DNA of 64,000 bases. It comes from Kitasatospora sp. NBC_01287 (GTDB lineage Bacteria; Actinomycetota; Actinomycetes; Streptomycetales; Streptomycetaceae). Under the pieces are notes generated by a model. The model ran no database searches and was not told the origin of the DNA. It worked only from the letters and a program-made list of their open reading frames with translations. The position numbers and the translations under genes were made by a program. The DNA lies in NCBI RefSeq assembly GCF_026340565.1, contig NZ_JAPEPB010000001.1, positions 4,750,501 to 4,814,500 on the forward strand, in the 5' to 3' direction. Position 1 is the stretch's first letter. Each line of letters starts with the position of its first letter. Below, one piece after another: positions 34,567 through 43,643 of this stretch.

Positions 34567-35837
34567 TTGACCGGGTCCAGCGTGGTCCGGCCGCCCAGGA
34601 ACGGACGCAGTGCCTCGGGGAGCACCACCGAGCCGTCGGCCTGCTGGTGGTTCTCCAGGATCGCCACGATCAGCCGGGGGACCGCGGCCAGGGTGCCGTT
34701 CAGGGTGGCCAGCGGACGGGCCTTGCCGTCCTCGCGCACCCGGATCGACAGCCGGCGGGCCTGGTACTCGGTGGTGTTCGAGGTGGAGGTGACCTCGCGG
34801 TACTTGCCCTGGGTCGGGATCCAGGCCTCGATGTCGAACTTCCGCGCGGCGGAGGAGCCCAGGTCGCCGGAGGCGACGTCGATCACCCGGTAGGGCAGCT
34901 CCAGCGCGTTGAGGAAGTCCTTCTCCCACTGGAGCAGGCGGCGGTGCTCGGCCTCCGCCTCCTCCGGGGTGGTGTAGACGAACATCTCGACCTTCTCGAA
35001 CTGGTGCACCCGGATGATGCCGCGGGTGTCCTTGCCGTAGGTCCCGGCCTCCCGGCGGAAGCAGGAGGAGAAGCCGGCGTAGCGCAGCGGCAGCTTGTCG
35101 ACGTCCAGGATCTCGTCCATGTGGTACGCCGCGAGCGGGACCTCGCTGGTGCCGACCAGGTACCGGTCGTCGTCCGGCAGGTGGTAGACGTTCTCGGCGG
35201 CCTGGCCGAGGAAGCCGGTGCCGTCCATCGCGGCCGGGCGGACCAGGGCCGGGGTGATCATCGGGATGAAGCCGAGCGCGGTGGCCTGGGCCATCGCCAT
35301 GTTGACCAGGGCCAGCTCCAGCAGGGCGCCGGGGCCGGTCAGGTAGTACGAGCGGGCGCCGGCCACCTTGGCCCCGCGCTCCATGTCGATCGCGCCGAGC
35401 AGCTGGCCGAGCTCGACGTGGTCCCGGGGCTCGAAGCCCTCGGCCGCGAAGTCGCGCGGGGTGCCGATCTCCTCGAGGGTGACGAAGTCCTCCTCGCCGC
35501 CGATCGGGGCGGCCGGGTCGAGCAGGTTGGCCAGCGAGCGCTGCAGCCGCTCGGCCTCCTCCTTGGCCTGGCTCTGCTCGGCGTCGGCGGCCTTGACCTC
35601 GGCGGCCAGCTCCTTGGTGCGCTGGAGCAGGGCGGCCTTCTCCTCGCCCTGGGCCTTGGCGACCTGCTTGCCGAGCCCCTTCTGCTCGTTGCGCAGTTCG
35701 TCGAAGCGACTGCCCGAGGACCGCCGGCGCTCATCGGCCAGGAGCAGGGCGTCGACCAGGTCGACGTCCTCGCCACGGGCGCGCTGCGAGGCGCGCACTC
35801 GGTCAGGGTCTTCACGAAGCAGGCGGAGGTCAATCAC
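34563..35837 (-). CDS. serS: Seryl-tRNA synthetase
   Basis: 424 aa from GTG 35837. TAGGCT ends 7 nt before it with no ribosome-binding site, indicating a leaderless transcript. An N-terminal coiled-coil arm (about residues 30-105, Glu/Lys/Ala-rich) docks tRNA-Ser. The class II core follows, with motif 2 (FSSCFRREAGTYGKDTRG) and motif 3 (LNGTLAAVPRLIVAILEN). It charges tRNA-Ser and tRNA-Sec with serine. The upstream region contains the DnaA-box cluster. Confidence 0.97.
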   Translation of the reverse strand: MIDLRLLREDPDRVRASQRARGEDVDLVDALLLADERRRSSGSRFDELRNEQKGLGKQVAKAQGEEKAALLQRTKELAAEVKAADAEQSQAKEEAERLQRSLANLLDPAAPIGGEEDFVTLEEIGTPRDFAAEGFEPRDHVELGQLLGAIDMERGAKVAGARSYYLTGPGALLELALVNMAMAQATALGFIPMITPALVRPAAMDGTGFLGQAAENVYHLPDDDRYLVGTSEVPLAAYHMDEILDVDKLPLRYAGFSSCFRREAGTYGKDTRGIIRVHQFEKVEMFVYTTPEEAEAEHRRLLQWEKDFLNALELPYRVIDVASGDLGSSAARKFDIEAWIPTQGKYREVTSTSNTTEYQARRLSIRVREDGKARPLATLNGTLAAVPRLIVAILENHQQADGSVVLPEALRPFLGGRTTLDPVK

Positions 35838-36332
35838 GGGGGCAAGCCTACCGGGGCCGGACCCGGCTGGGGATAACTTATCGCTCCCTGTGGATAACTG
35901 AGTCGTGCGGCCCCGCCGCCGGGATTTGTCCACAGGCCCGGACCGGGCCCTGTGGATTGCGGTGTGGGGCGGAATGGGGCACCCCTGAATCGGCTCTTCG
36001 AGGTTTCAAACCCGGTTTCGCCGTCCCGGCTGAGCGAATTCTGCCACTCGGAGAGGTGACTTCTTGGCAGAAGGGTGACTCTGGTGCGATCAGTCCGTTT
36101 TGAGCTGCTTAATGATGATCGGATCGGACCTGGGAGTGGCTAAGCCGGTTTGTCGACTCATCCCCAGGCCTGTGGATAACCGGTGGATAACTTCCGGGAA
36201 GCCCCGCCTGTGGATGGCGGAGAGGGCAGGTCACCGCCCTGTGGATGACGCGGTGGGCCGCCTTTCGCGGAGATGTCCGAAAGGCGGCCAGGAGCTGACG
36301 CGGGGGTGCCCGGCGGCCGCCCCGGCCCGCGC
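35838..36332. other. Long intergenic region between serS and pheA
   Basis: 495 bp without a gene, with a middle part (about 36000-36160) visibly less G/C-rich than the surroundings. It contains the DnaA-box cluster and the serS promoter. No T-box or other riboswitch structure was recognised. Confidence 0.7.
35868..36248. other. Cluster of eight DnaA-box-like 9-mers
   Basis: Perfect boxes (TGTGGATAA or TTGTCCACA) lie at 35889-35897, 35926-35934 and 36171-36179. Near matches lie at 35868-35876, 35951-35959, 36182-36190, 36209-36217 and 36240-36248. All but 35926 point the same way. Two groups are separated by ~210 bp. Such density is far above chance for a 9-mer with an AT-rich end in this genome. 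A DnaA-titrating or regulatory locus is inferred; it is not oriC, since dnaA/dnaN are absent. Confidence 0.8.
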
Positions 36333-37268
36333 TCAGCTCTCGCCGCGCCCGTCCAGGCAGCGGGCCAGCCAATCCGCGGCCTCGACGAAATCCTCGTCCG
36401 AGGAGCCCGCCCGGCGCGGCGTGGCATCGCGCCGGTCGGCGCGCGGATAGGAGCCGAGGAACCGGATCCGCGGGCAGATCCGCCGCAGGCCCATCACCGT
36501 CTCGGCCACCCGCCGCTCGCTCAGGTGACCCTCGCAGTCGATCGAGAAGCAGTAGTTGCCGAGTCCCTGGCCGGTGGGCCGGGATTCGATCCGCATCAGG
36601 TTGACCCCGCGCACCGCGAATTCCTGCAGCAGTTCCAGCAGCGCGCCCGGGTGGTTGTCGCCGAGCCAGACCACCAGGGAGGTCTTGTCCCAGCCGGTCG
36701 GCGAGGCGACCCGGCCCTGGCCGCCGACCAGCACGAAGCGGGTGGTGGCGGCCTCGGCGTCATGGATGTCGGTGACCAGCGGGTGCAGCCCGTAGAGCGC
36801 GGCCGCGAACTCGCCGGCGAAGGCGCCGTCGGCCTGCCCGTCCTGGACCAGCCGGGCGCCGTCCGCGTTGGAGGCGGCCGCCTCCCAGCGGGCGTCCGGC
36901 AGGTGGGTGCCCAGCCAGCGCCGCACCTGGGGCTGGGCCACCGGGTGGCTGGTGACGGTCTTGATGTCGGACAGCTCGGTGCCGGGGCGCACCAGCAGCG
37001 CGAAGCTGATCGGCAGCAGCACCTCGCGGTAGATCATCAGCGGTGCGCCGAAGGCGAGTTCGTCGGCCGTCGCGGTGACCGCGCCCTCCACCGAGTTCTC
37101 GATCGCCACGAAGGCGCCGGCCGCCTCGCCGCCGCGCACCGCGTCCAGCGCGGCCTGCACCGAGGTCAGCGGGACCAGCTCCCGGGTGGCCGCCTCCGGC
37201 AGGGTGTGCAGCGCGGCCTCGGTAAAGGTGCCGGCCGGCCCGAGGTAGGTGTAGCGGGTCGCCGACAT
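36333..37268 (-). CDS. pheA: Prephenate dehydratase
   Basis: 311 aa from ATG 37268 (GGAGG upstream). A PDT catalytic domain (YLGPAGTFTEAAL, VAIENSVEGAV, ATTRFVLVG with the TRF motif) precedes an ACT regulatory domain (GALLELLQEFAVRGVNLMR and ESRP, the Phe-binding motif). It converts prephenate to phenylpyruvate in phenylalanine synthesis and should be feedback-inhibited by Phe. An extra ~25-residue Arg/Asp-rich tail extends beyond the ACT domain. Confidence 0.96.
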   Translation of the reverse strand: MSATRYTYLGPAGTFTEAALHTLPEAATRELVPLTSVQAALDAVRGGEAAGAFVAIENSVEGAVTATADELAFGAPLMIYREVLLPISFALLVRPGTELSDIKTVTSHPVAQPQVRRWLGTHLPDARWEAAASNADGARLVQDGQADGAFAGEFAAALYGLHPLVTDIHDAEAATTRFVLVGGQGRVASPTGWDKTSLVVWLGDNHPGALLELLQEFAVRGVNLMRIESRPTGQGLGNYCFSIDCEGHLSERRVAETVMGLRRICPRIRFLGSYPRADRRDATPRRAGSSDEDFVEAADWLARCLDGRGES

Positions 37269-37374
37269 GCCGCGCCTCCGTGAGCTCGTTCCGACCACTA
37301 GCAGGTCTGCCACCTTAGCCACTCCGGTGCCCGGGCGGAGCCGAAGTCCGAACCGTGGTCCCGCGCTGGGGCCC

Positions 37375-38598
37375 TCACCCCTCCAGCAGCGCCTGCCCCA
37401 GGTAGCCCGCGCCGTCGCGCACCCCGGGCGGCACCGCGTAAAGCCCGCTCGCCTCGTGCCGCAGGAAGCGGGAGAGCCCGTCGCCGCGGGCCAGCTTCTG
37501 CTGCACCGGGACGAAGCCGCGGGCCGGATCGGCCTGGAAGGCGACGAAGAGCAGCCCCGCGTCCGGCGAGCCGTCCGCCAGCACCCCGTCGGCGTAGGAG
37601 AAGCCGCGCCGCAGCATCGCCGCGCCGCCGTTGGCGGCCGGCGCGGCCACCCGGACGTGGGCGTCGGCGGGGATCGCCAGGGTGCCGTCCGGGTTCTGCT
37701 TCGCGAGGTCGACCGGGGTGCTCTCGGTGCCGCCGGAGAGCGGGGAGCCGTCGGACTTGCGCCGGCCGATGAAGCGCTCCTGGCGGTCCGTCGGCAGGTT
37801 CTCCCAGTCGTCGAGGAGCATCCGGATCCGGCGCAGGACGGCGTAGCTGCCGCCCGCCATCCAGTCGGGCCCGGTGGCGAAGATCCGGGCGGCGAAGTCC
37901 GGATCGGTCGGCTCGGGGTTGTTGGTGCCGTCCACCTGGCCCATCAGGTTGCGCCCGGTCATCGGCCTTGCGGTGGCGCCAGGGGTGCGGGCGAAGCCGG
38001 CCATCTGCCAGCGCACGCTCGCGGCGGGGGCCGCCTGCTGCTGCAGCACCCGCAGCGCGTGGAAGGCCACCAGCGCGTCGTCGGCGCCGATCTGCACCCA
38101 CAGGTCGCCGTCGCTGCGCGCGCGGTCGATCGCGTCCAGCGGGAAGTCGGGCAGCGGGGTGAGCGCGGGCGGCCGCCGGTCGGCCAGGCCCGCCTTGTCG
38201 AAGAGGGTGGCGCCGAAGCCGACCGTGACGGTCAGCGAGCTGGGCCCGGCGTCCAGCGCGATCTGGTTCTCGTGGCTGGTGGCCGGCTCGCCCGAGGTGA
38301 GCCGGGCGATGGTCCGCGACCACTGCTGAAGCAGCGCCCGCAGCCCGCCGAGCCCCGCGTCCGGGGCCAGGTCGAAGGCGGCGAGCTGCGCCCTGGCCTG
38401 CTGCGGCTGCAGGATCCCGGCCTGGTGCGGGCCCTGGTGGTCGACCTCGGCGGCGCCCAGGGCGGGCGGCCCGGACGGCGCGCCGGGCACCGCCGCCGCC
38501 CGGGCCAGCGCGCCGCCGGTGGCCCCGACGGCGAGCCCGGCCCCGGCGCCGCCGAGCAGCGCCCGCCGGGAGAAGCCGCTCTCTCGTGTGCTGGTCAT
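37375..38598 (-). CDS. dtpA: Tat-exported DyP-type haem peroxidase (EfeB/DtpA-like)
   Basis: 407 aa. A twin-arginine signal (SRRALLGGAG) and the DyP motif GQVDG at 220-224 with catalytic Asp223; His314 (DAHVR) is the probable haem ligand and Arg330 the distal Arg. The protein is exported folded. The position directly after CopCD, PCu(A)C and Sco genes matches the Streptomyces lividans copper cluster, where DtpA is required with the copper chaperones for maturation of the radical copper oxidase GlxA and for development. Its start is 2 bp after the CopCD stop. Assignment as DtpA rests on this synteny. Confidence 0.9.
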   Translation of the reverse strand: MTSTRESGFSRRALLGGAGAGLAVGATGGALARAAAVPGAPSGPPALGAAEVDHQGPHQAGILQPQQARAQLAAFDLAPDAGLGGLRALLQQWSRTIARLTSGEPATSHENQIALDAGPSSLTVTVGFGATLFDKAGLADRRPPALTPLPDFPLDAIDRARSDGDLWVQIGADDALVAFHALRVLQQQAAPAASVRWQMAGFARTPGATARPMTGRNLMGQVDGTNNPEPTDPDFAARIFATGPDWMAGGSYAVLRRIRMLLDDWENLPTDRQERFIGRRKSDGSPLSGGTESTPVDLAKQNPDGTLAIPADAHVRVAAPAANGGAAMLRRGFSYADGVLADGSPDAGLLFVAFQADPARGFVPVQQKLARGDGLSRFLRHEASGLYAVPPGVRDGAGYLGQALLEG

Positions 38599-38600
38599 GC

Positions 38601-40703
38601 TCAGCCGATCGTCAGTTGCTTGGTCTCGGTGTCCTGGTCGATGTCCGAGGAGCGGACGACCACCGCCGCGACCCACTCGCCGGTGAGCGGGATCTGCGCG
38701 GTGCCGCTCCAGCGGCCGGTGCCGGACTTGGTCAGCGTCACCGGCAGCGGGCCCAGGTCGCGGTCGGGCAGCGTGAAGGAGAGCTGGGCCTCCGGCACGT
38801 CCACCGGCTGCCCGGCGCCGTTCGCCACCTGCAGGGTCAGCTGGTTGGCGCCGGTGGTGGCCGGGTTGACGGTGAGGGTGGCGGTGCCCTTGGCGCCCGC
38901 CTCGGTGCCGCCGGTGTCGTAGGGGATCTTCAGCTCCACGGTGCGGGCGCCCGCGCCCCCGCTCGGCGCCGCGGCCGCCGCGCTGCCGCCGCCGGAGCTC
39001 GCGGCGGCGACCTGGGCCGCCACCCGGCCGGGCGGGGCGTTGGTGAGCAGCGTGGTGACCACCAGCACGCCGATCGCCACCACCGCCTCGATCAGCACCG
39101 AGCGCCGCAGCCCGGCCTGCGTCGGCGAGCCGTCCTGGGCCCGGCGCACTCCGGCCGCGGCCACCGCCGCCCGCTGCCGCTCCAACTGCGCCCGCCGCCC
39201 GGGGTCGAGCCCGGGGCCGGCGTCGATGTCCGTTCCGGCGCTTTCCGTTCTGGCGCTTTCCGTTCCGGCGCTGTCGGTCACGCTGTCGTCCGCCGTCAGG
39301 CCGATCGCGGCACCGACCCGGACGTCGGCCCGCTCGACGTCCGCCTCGTCCGCCCGGTCCGCCTTGTCCGTCTGGTCTGCCGCCGCGTCCGCCGTGGCCG
39401 GCACCCCCGCGCCCGCCCGCAACCGCGCCGTCCAGCGCCTGGAGAAGAAGGCCGCGCCCAGCATCACCAGCACCAGGCCGACCTTGATCAGCAGCAGCCG
39501 CCCGTACTCGGTGTCCACCAGGGCGCCCCAGGAGCCGACGCCCCGCCAGGCCTGGTAGACGCCGGTCGCCACCAGCGCGGCCACCGAGACCAGCGCGACC
39601 TTGGAGAACCGGTCCGCCACCGCCACCCCGGCCCCGTCGCGCAGCGCGAGGACCAGCGCGACCAGGCCGCCCAGCCAGCAGGCCATCGCGACCAGGTGGA
39701 GCATGTCGAAGGGCAGCGCGACCCAGACCTGGATGCCGACCGCCGCGTGGTCGGCCGCCGCCCAGGTGGCCGCCAGCCCCAGCGCGAGCAGCGCCCCGCC
39801 CACGCCGAGCGCCAGCCGCGCCTCGCGCAGCGGCCGCTCGGCGGCCCGCCGCTCCAGCCGGCGCAGCTCGTCCTCCTCCGCGTCGCCACTCGGTGCGGTG
39901 GCCGCGACCGGCGCGGACTCCTGGCCCAGCTGCCCCACCAGCAGCGACAGGAAGACCCCGCCCGCCGCCAGCAGCAGCAGCCGCGCGGCCAGCGCGGTGC
40001 CGAGCCGCTCGTCCAGCGTGCCGCGCACCAGCGACAGGTCGAAGACCCGGCCCAGCCCGCTGCCCTGCTCGTACGGGCCGCGCAGCAGCAGCACCGCGAC
40101 GGTGGCCGCCAGCAGCCCCACCCAGCCGCCCATCAGCAGCCGCTGCACCGAGCGCGCCTGCGCCCCGCGCGGCCAGCAGAGCAGCACGAAGGCCGCCACC
40201 CCGACCAGCAGCGCGAACGCCCCGTAGGCCACCGCGCGCCCGGTCCCGTAGAGCGCGGAGACGGTGCCGTTCGCCTGCGCGCCCTGGATCTGCGAGGTGG
40301 AGACCGAGGTGTCGGAGGGCGCGCCGATCGAGAAGGTGAAGGCGCCGCCGACCACGTGGGTGTCGGCCGAGACGGCCCGCCAGGCGACCGTGTAGGTGCC
40401 GTTGCCCAGGCCGGGCCGCAGGCCGACGGTGGCGGTGTCGCCCCGGCCGTCGGCGTGGCCCGGGTTGCCGAGGTCCACCGGCTTGCCGCCCGGGTCGAGC
40501 ACCCGGACGGAGTCGCCGGAGAGCGTCACGCCCTCGCTGAAGGTCAGTGTCACGGCGGCCGGTTCGGTGGCCACCACCGAGTTCTGCGCGGGGTCGGTCT
40601 GCAGCAGCGCCGCGTGCGCGGCGGCGGGCGAGGCGGTGCCGATCAGCAGGACCAGCAGCGCACCGGCGGTGGCGAGCCAGGTCCGGGCTTGGCGCAGCAG
40701 CAT
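38601..40703 (-). CDS. CopC-CopD (YcnJ-like) copper protein
   Basis: 700 aa. A signal peptide is followed by AHAALLQTDPAQNS, whose N-terminal His of the mature protein is the CopC copper ligand, and by SADTHVVGGAFTFSIG, the CopC C-terminal motif. Nine or more helices form the CopD domain. A long Asp/Ala-rich cytosolic loop (DQTDKADRADEADVERAD) and a C-terminal extracytoplasmic region follow. It moves copper across the membrane or delivers it to exported enzymes. It lies between ECuC and the peroxidase in one operon. Confidence 0.88.
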   Translation of the reverse strand: MLLRQARTWLATAGALLVLLIGTASPAAAHAALLQTDPAQNSVVATEPAAVTLTFSEGVTLSGDSVRVLDPGGKPVDLGNPGHADGRGDTATVGLRPGLGNGTYTVAWRAVSADTHVVGGAFTFSIGAPSDTSVSTSQIQGAQANGTVSALYGTGRAVAYGAFALLVGVAAFVLLCWPRGAQARSVQRLLMGGWVGLLAATVAVLLLRGPYEQGSGLGRVFDLSLVRGTLDERLGTALAARLLLLAAGGVFLSLLVGQLGQESAPVAATAPSGDAEEDELRRLERRAAERPLREARLALGVGGALLALGLAATWAAADHAAVGIQVWVALPFDMLHLVAMACWLGGLVALVLALRDGAGVAVADRFSKVALVSVAALVATGVYQAWRGVGSWGALVDTEYGRLLLIKVGLVLVMLGAAFFSRRWTARLRAGAGVPATADAAADQTDKADRADEADVERADVRVGAAIGLTADDSVTDSAGTESARTESAGTDIDAGPGLDPGRRAQLERQRAAVAAAGVRRAQDGSPTQAGLRRSVLIEAVVAIGVLVVTTLLTNAPPGRVAAQVAAASSGGGSAAAAAPSGGAGARTVELKIPYDTGGTEAGAKGTATLTVNPATTGANQLTLQVANGAGQPVDVPEAQLSFTLPDRDLGPLPVTLTKSGTGRWSGTAQIPLTGEWVAAVVVRSSDIDQDTETKQLTIG

Positions 40704-40710
40704 CTGGAGG

Positions 40711-41196
40711 TCAGCTCCCGGGTCGGTAGGTGAGGGGTTGCACCGGCACCTGGACCACGATGGTGCCGCCGTGCGCGAAGTGCAGGTCCAGCTCCAGCCG
40801 GTCGCCGACGGCGGGCTGCTTCTGCCAGCCCATGATCATCAGGTGCAGCCCGCCGCGGGCCAGTCGCAGGGTGCCCCCGGCGGGGACCGGCAGGCTGTCC
40901 ACCTCGTCCATGCTGGTGTCGGTGGACCGGTGCATGCTGATCGAGCCGGCCCCCGGGCTGCTCACCCGGACCAGGGTGTCCGCGGCGCCGCCGGTGTTGC
41001 GGACCGTCAGGTAGCCGGCCGCCATGCTGTCGCTGGTGCCGGCGGCGGGCAGCGGGATGTAGGAGTCGGTGACGCTGAGCTTCGCGCTCGCGTCGTGGCC
41101 GCCCGCGCCCGCCACGACTATCGCGCTGACGGTCAGCGCGGCGGCCACCGCGGCCCCCGCGAGCGCGGTGCGGCGGAACTCCCGGGAGGCGGGCAT
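40711..41196 (-). CDS. ecuC: PCu(A)C-type extracellular copper chaperone (ECuC-like)
   Basis: 161 aa with an N-terminal signal anchor. The conserved Met/His ligands are visible: SMHRSTDTSM and, about 20 residues later, GGLHLMIMG, fitting the HM-x10-M-x21-HxM pattern of PCu(A)C proteins. It binds Cu(I) outside the membrane and passes it to Sco and cuproenzymes. The start overlaps the Sco stop (TGATG). Confidence 0.9.
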   Translation of the reverse strand: MPASREFRRTALAGAAVAAALTVSAIVVAGAGGHDASAKLSVTDSYIPLPAAGTSDSMAAGYLTVRNTGGAADTLVRVSSPGAGSISMHRSTDTSMDEVDSLPVPAGGTLRLARGGLHLMIMGWQKQPAVGDRLELDLHFAHGGTIVVQVPVQPLTYRPGS

Positions 41197-41870
41197 CAGG
41201 CCGCCACCCCCTTGGCCAGCAGCGGCAGGTCGTGCTCGAAGGTGGCGGTGGAGGTGTCGCTCAGGTAGAGCACGTGCGCCTTGTCGTCGGAGGGCAGGAA
41301 GGCCAGCACCTGGGCGCCGTGCGAGGAGGTCACCGTGCCGTCCTTGTTGACCACCGGGTCCTCGACCAGGATGCCCAGGCTCTGCGCGGCCGCCTTCACC
41401 TTGGTCAGGTCGCCGGTCATGCCGATGAAGTCCTTGTCGAAGGAGTTCAGCCAGGTGCGCAGCACCGTGGGGGTGTCCACCTGCGGGTCGGTGGAGACGA
41501 AGACGACGTCCACCTCGGCCCGCTCCTCGGGGGTCAGCTTCTGCATCGCCACGCCGATGTCGCCCATCGTGGTGGGGCAGACGTCGGGGCAGCTGGTGTA
41601 GCCGAAGAAGAGCAGCGTGGTCCGGCCCGCGGTGCGCCGGCGCAGGTCGAAGGGCTGGCCGCTGGTGTCGGGCAGCACCAGGTCGGGCTTGTCGAAGTGC
41701 TTGGCCAGCACGGTGCCCTGGTAGGGCGAGTTCTGCTTCTCCTGGGAGACCACGGCCGCGCCGTCGGACGCCTTGGTGGTGCCCGAGCCGCAGGAGGTCA
41801 GCGCGAGGGCGGCGGCGACGGCGAGGGCGGCGGCACCGGCGGCCCGCCGACGGGAGGAGAGGGGCTTCAT
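41196..41870 (-). CDS. sco: Sco1/SenC-family lipoprotein
   Basis: 224 aa. Lipobox LTSC places lipidated Cys27 at the outer membrane face. The thioredoxin-like fold carries TSCPDVC (Cys94, Cys98) and His184 in SSHGAQ, the three copper ligands of Sco proteins. It metallates the CuA site of cytochrome oxidase, and in Streptomyces also influences other copper enzymes. Part of the copper operon. Confidence 0.93.
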   Translation of the reverse strand: MKPLSSRRRAAGAAALAVAAALALTSCGSGTTKASDGAAVVSQEKQNSPYQGTVLAKHFDKPDLVLPDTSGQPFDLRRRTAGRTTLLFFGYTSCPDVCPTTMGDIGVAMQKLTPEERAEVDVVFVSTDPQVDTPTVLRTWLNSFDKDFIGMTGDLTKVKAAAQSLGILVEDPVVNKDGTVTSSHGAQVLAFLPSDDKAHVLYLSDTSTATFEHDLPLLAKGVAA

Positions 41871-41913
41871 ACCTGTGACTGTCCGTTTCGTGAGGGCTGG
41901 GCGGTGCTGGGGT

Positions 41914-41958
41914 CCGGCCGGGGCCGGCCGGCCGCGGGGGCGGGACGGCCCCGGCCGG
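41914..41958 (-). terminator. Hairpin between ycnI-like and sco genes
   Basis: CCGGCCGGGGCC (41914-41925) pairs perfectly with 41947-41958. It may attenuate read-through from the YcnI gene into the sco operon. Confidence 0.5.
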
Positions 41959-41964
41959 GGCGGC

Positions 41965-42708
41965 TCAGGAGGCGGGGGTGCCGCTCCTGCGGCGCCCGCC
42001 GATCACTCCGAGCGCGCCGAGGGCGGCGCCGACCACGCCGACCACGATGCCGACCACGCCCAGGGTGCGGGCGGTCGAGTCGTCGGACTTGGCCGCCGCG
42101 ACGGCGGCGCCGTCCCGCGAGGCGCCCGGCGTGCTGACGGCGGCCGCCGCGGCGGCGTCGACCGCGGGGGTGAGGGTCAGCGTCGGGGCCGGGTGCTGCG
42201 GCTCCGGCTGGCCCTGCTTGGCCTCGTCGATCCAGCGCACCACGGTGCCGTCGTCGTAGGTCTGCAGCGCCTTGAAGACCAGCTTGTCGGTGTCCTTGGG
42301 CAGCGGGCCGAAGGAGATCTTGAACTCCTGGAACTGGCCGGGGCCGACCTTGCCGGTGGCGTCGGCGGTCCAGGTGATCTTGCTGACCGCGTCGGTGACC
42401 GAGTCGCCGTCGTCGGTCTTCACCGGGGTGTCCAGGTGGGTCTTGTCGACGGTGGCGGTCCAGCCGGGCAGCGGCTGGGTCGAGACCGAGGCGATCGGGT
42501 GGTCGGTCGGCACGGTGACCTCCAGCTTCACCGTGCTCGCCTTGTCGCTCTCGTCCGGCACCCGGAACGCGACGGCGGTGTAGCCGCCCTGCTGGGCGGT
42601 GCCGGGCTGCACGGTGACGTGCGCGAAGGCGGGAACGGCGGTGGCCAGGACGGCGCCGGCCGCGAGGAGCACGGCGGCGGCGGAACGGCGGGCGGGAAGG
42701 GAACGCAT
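41965..42708 (-). CDS. YcnI-family (DUF1775) copper-binding protein
   Basis: 247 aa with a signal peptide ending AFA; the mature protein starts HVTVQPG, whose N-terminal His is the copper ligand of YcnI domains. A DUF1775 beta-sandwich, an Ala-rich stalk and a C-terminal helix ending RRRSGTPAS anchor it to the membrane. It is first in the copper gene order and probably hands copper to Sco, ECuC and CopCD. Confidence 0.88.
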   Translation of the reverse strand: MRSLPARRSAAAVLLAAGAVLATAVPAFAHVTVQPGTAQQGGYTAVAFRVPDESDKASTVKLEVTVPTDHPIASVSTQPLPGWTATVDKTHLDTPVKTDDGDSVTDAVSKITWTADATGKVGPGQFQEFKISFGPLPKDTDKLVFKALQTYDDGTVVRWIDEAKQGQPEPQHPAPTLTLTPAVDAAAAAAVSTPGASRDGAAVAAAKSDDSTARTLGVVGIVVGVVGAALGALGVIGGRRRSGTPAS

Positions 42709-42730
42709 CGTGGCAGGTCTCCAACGGGAG

Positions 42731-42750
42731 CAGGGCACACCGGTGCCCTG
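42731..42750. promoter_or_regulatory. Palindrome upstream of the ycnI-like gene
   Basis: CAGGGCAC-ACCG-GTGCCCTG, perfect 8-bp arms, 23 bp before the ATG. It may be an operator, or the terminator of the membrane protein gene at 42840. It does not match a CsoR site known to me. Confidence 0.4.
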
Positions 42751-42839
42751 GACAGCGGGGGTGAGGACGGGTGCGTACGCGCGCGCCCGGCCCCCGCACC
42801 GTCGACCGGTGGTGTCCCGATCCCGGTGGTGACGAGGGG

Positions 42840-43643
42840 TCAGCGCGCGCGGGCCGCCACCGGCGGACCGCGCCGGATCACGCTGTGCCGCAGCGCCAGG
42901 ACCACCGGCGGACGGCTGTTCCCGGTGTCCGGGCACGGCCCGCGCACCCCGGCCCCGGCCACCGCGAGCAGGCCGCGCAGCACCGCGGCGACCAGCGCCA
43001 GCGCCCGCCCCAGCGGAGCGGTCCACTGCTGCCGGGCCTCGCGGGCGGCGCCGTGCGCCAGCCGGATGACGCGCCACAGCGCCGCCTCGCCGCGCCGCAG
43101 CCACCAGCCGGCCAGCACGGCCGCCAGCAGGTGGCCGAGCAGCATCGCGGGGCTGAGGCCGAACTGCCACCAGGGCGCGGTGGCGGCGGCGTGGTAGGCG
43201 CTCGGGTCCAGGCCGGCCGCGCCGAGCAGTTGGGCGGGGCTGGTCCCGGCGGGCAGCGTGTGCGGCAACCCGGGCAGGTCGTTGCAGACCAGCCGGCCGG
43301 CGGCCTGGTCCATCGTCATCCCGGCCATCATCTGGTGGCCGGTGCCGTGGAAGAGCAGGTGCAGCCCGAGCTGGCCCGAGCCGAGCGCACCGGCGATGCC
43401 GAGCAGCGAGCGCTCGCGCCCGCCGAGCAGCACCGCGAGCGCGGCGACCAGGGTGAAGCCGAGCAGCAGGGTCGGCACGGCGACCGTGCCGCCGCCGCCC
43501 ATGGTGTGCCCCGCGGTGGCCACCACCGTGCAGACCAGCGCGAACGGGACCGCCCGCAGCAGCCGCAGGTCCCACCCGGCGCGCAGCGCGGGGCGGAGCG
43601 CCGGGGCGGCGTCCGGATGCGGTGCGGGCTGGTGGTCGGTCAT
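42840..43643 (-). CDS. Met/His-containing multi-spanning membrane protein
   Basis: 267 aa with about five helices. The loop LLFHGTGHQMMAGMTMDQA is rich in His and Met, the usual soft copper ligands, and the gene precedes the YcnI/Sco/CopCD cluster on the same strand. From this I infer a copper-linked membrane role. No Pfam-type family was recognised. The basic C-terminus ends in VIRRGPPVAARAR. Confidence 0.65.
   Translation of the reverse strand: MTDHQPAPHPDAAPALRPALRAGWDLRLLRAVPFALVCTVVATAGHTMGGGGTVAVPTLLLGFTLVAALAVLLGGRERSLLGIAGALGSGQLGLHLLFHGTGHQMMAGMTMDQAAGRLVCNDLPGLPHTLPAGTSPAQLLGAAGLDPSAYHAAATAPWWQFGLSPAMLLGHLLAAVLAGWWLRRGEAALWRVIRLAHGAAREARQQWTAPLGRALALVAAVLRGLLAVAGAGVRGPCPDTGNSRPPVVLALRHSVIRRGPPVAARAR

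Noticed and set aside
35838..36332. T-box riboswitch or oriC upstream of serS
   Set aside because: No T-box sequence or specifier stem was seen, serS appears leaderless, and no dnaA/dnaN genes flank the DnaA boxes.
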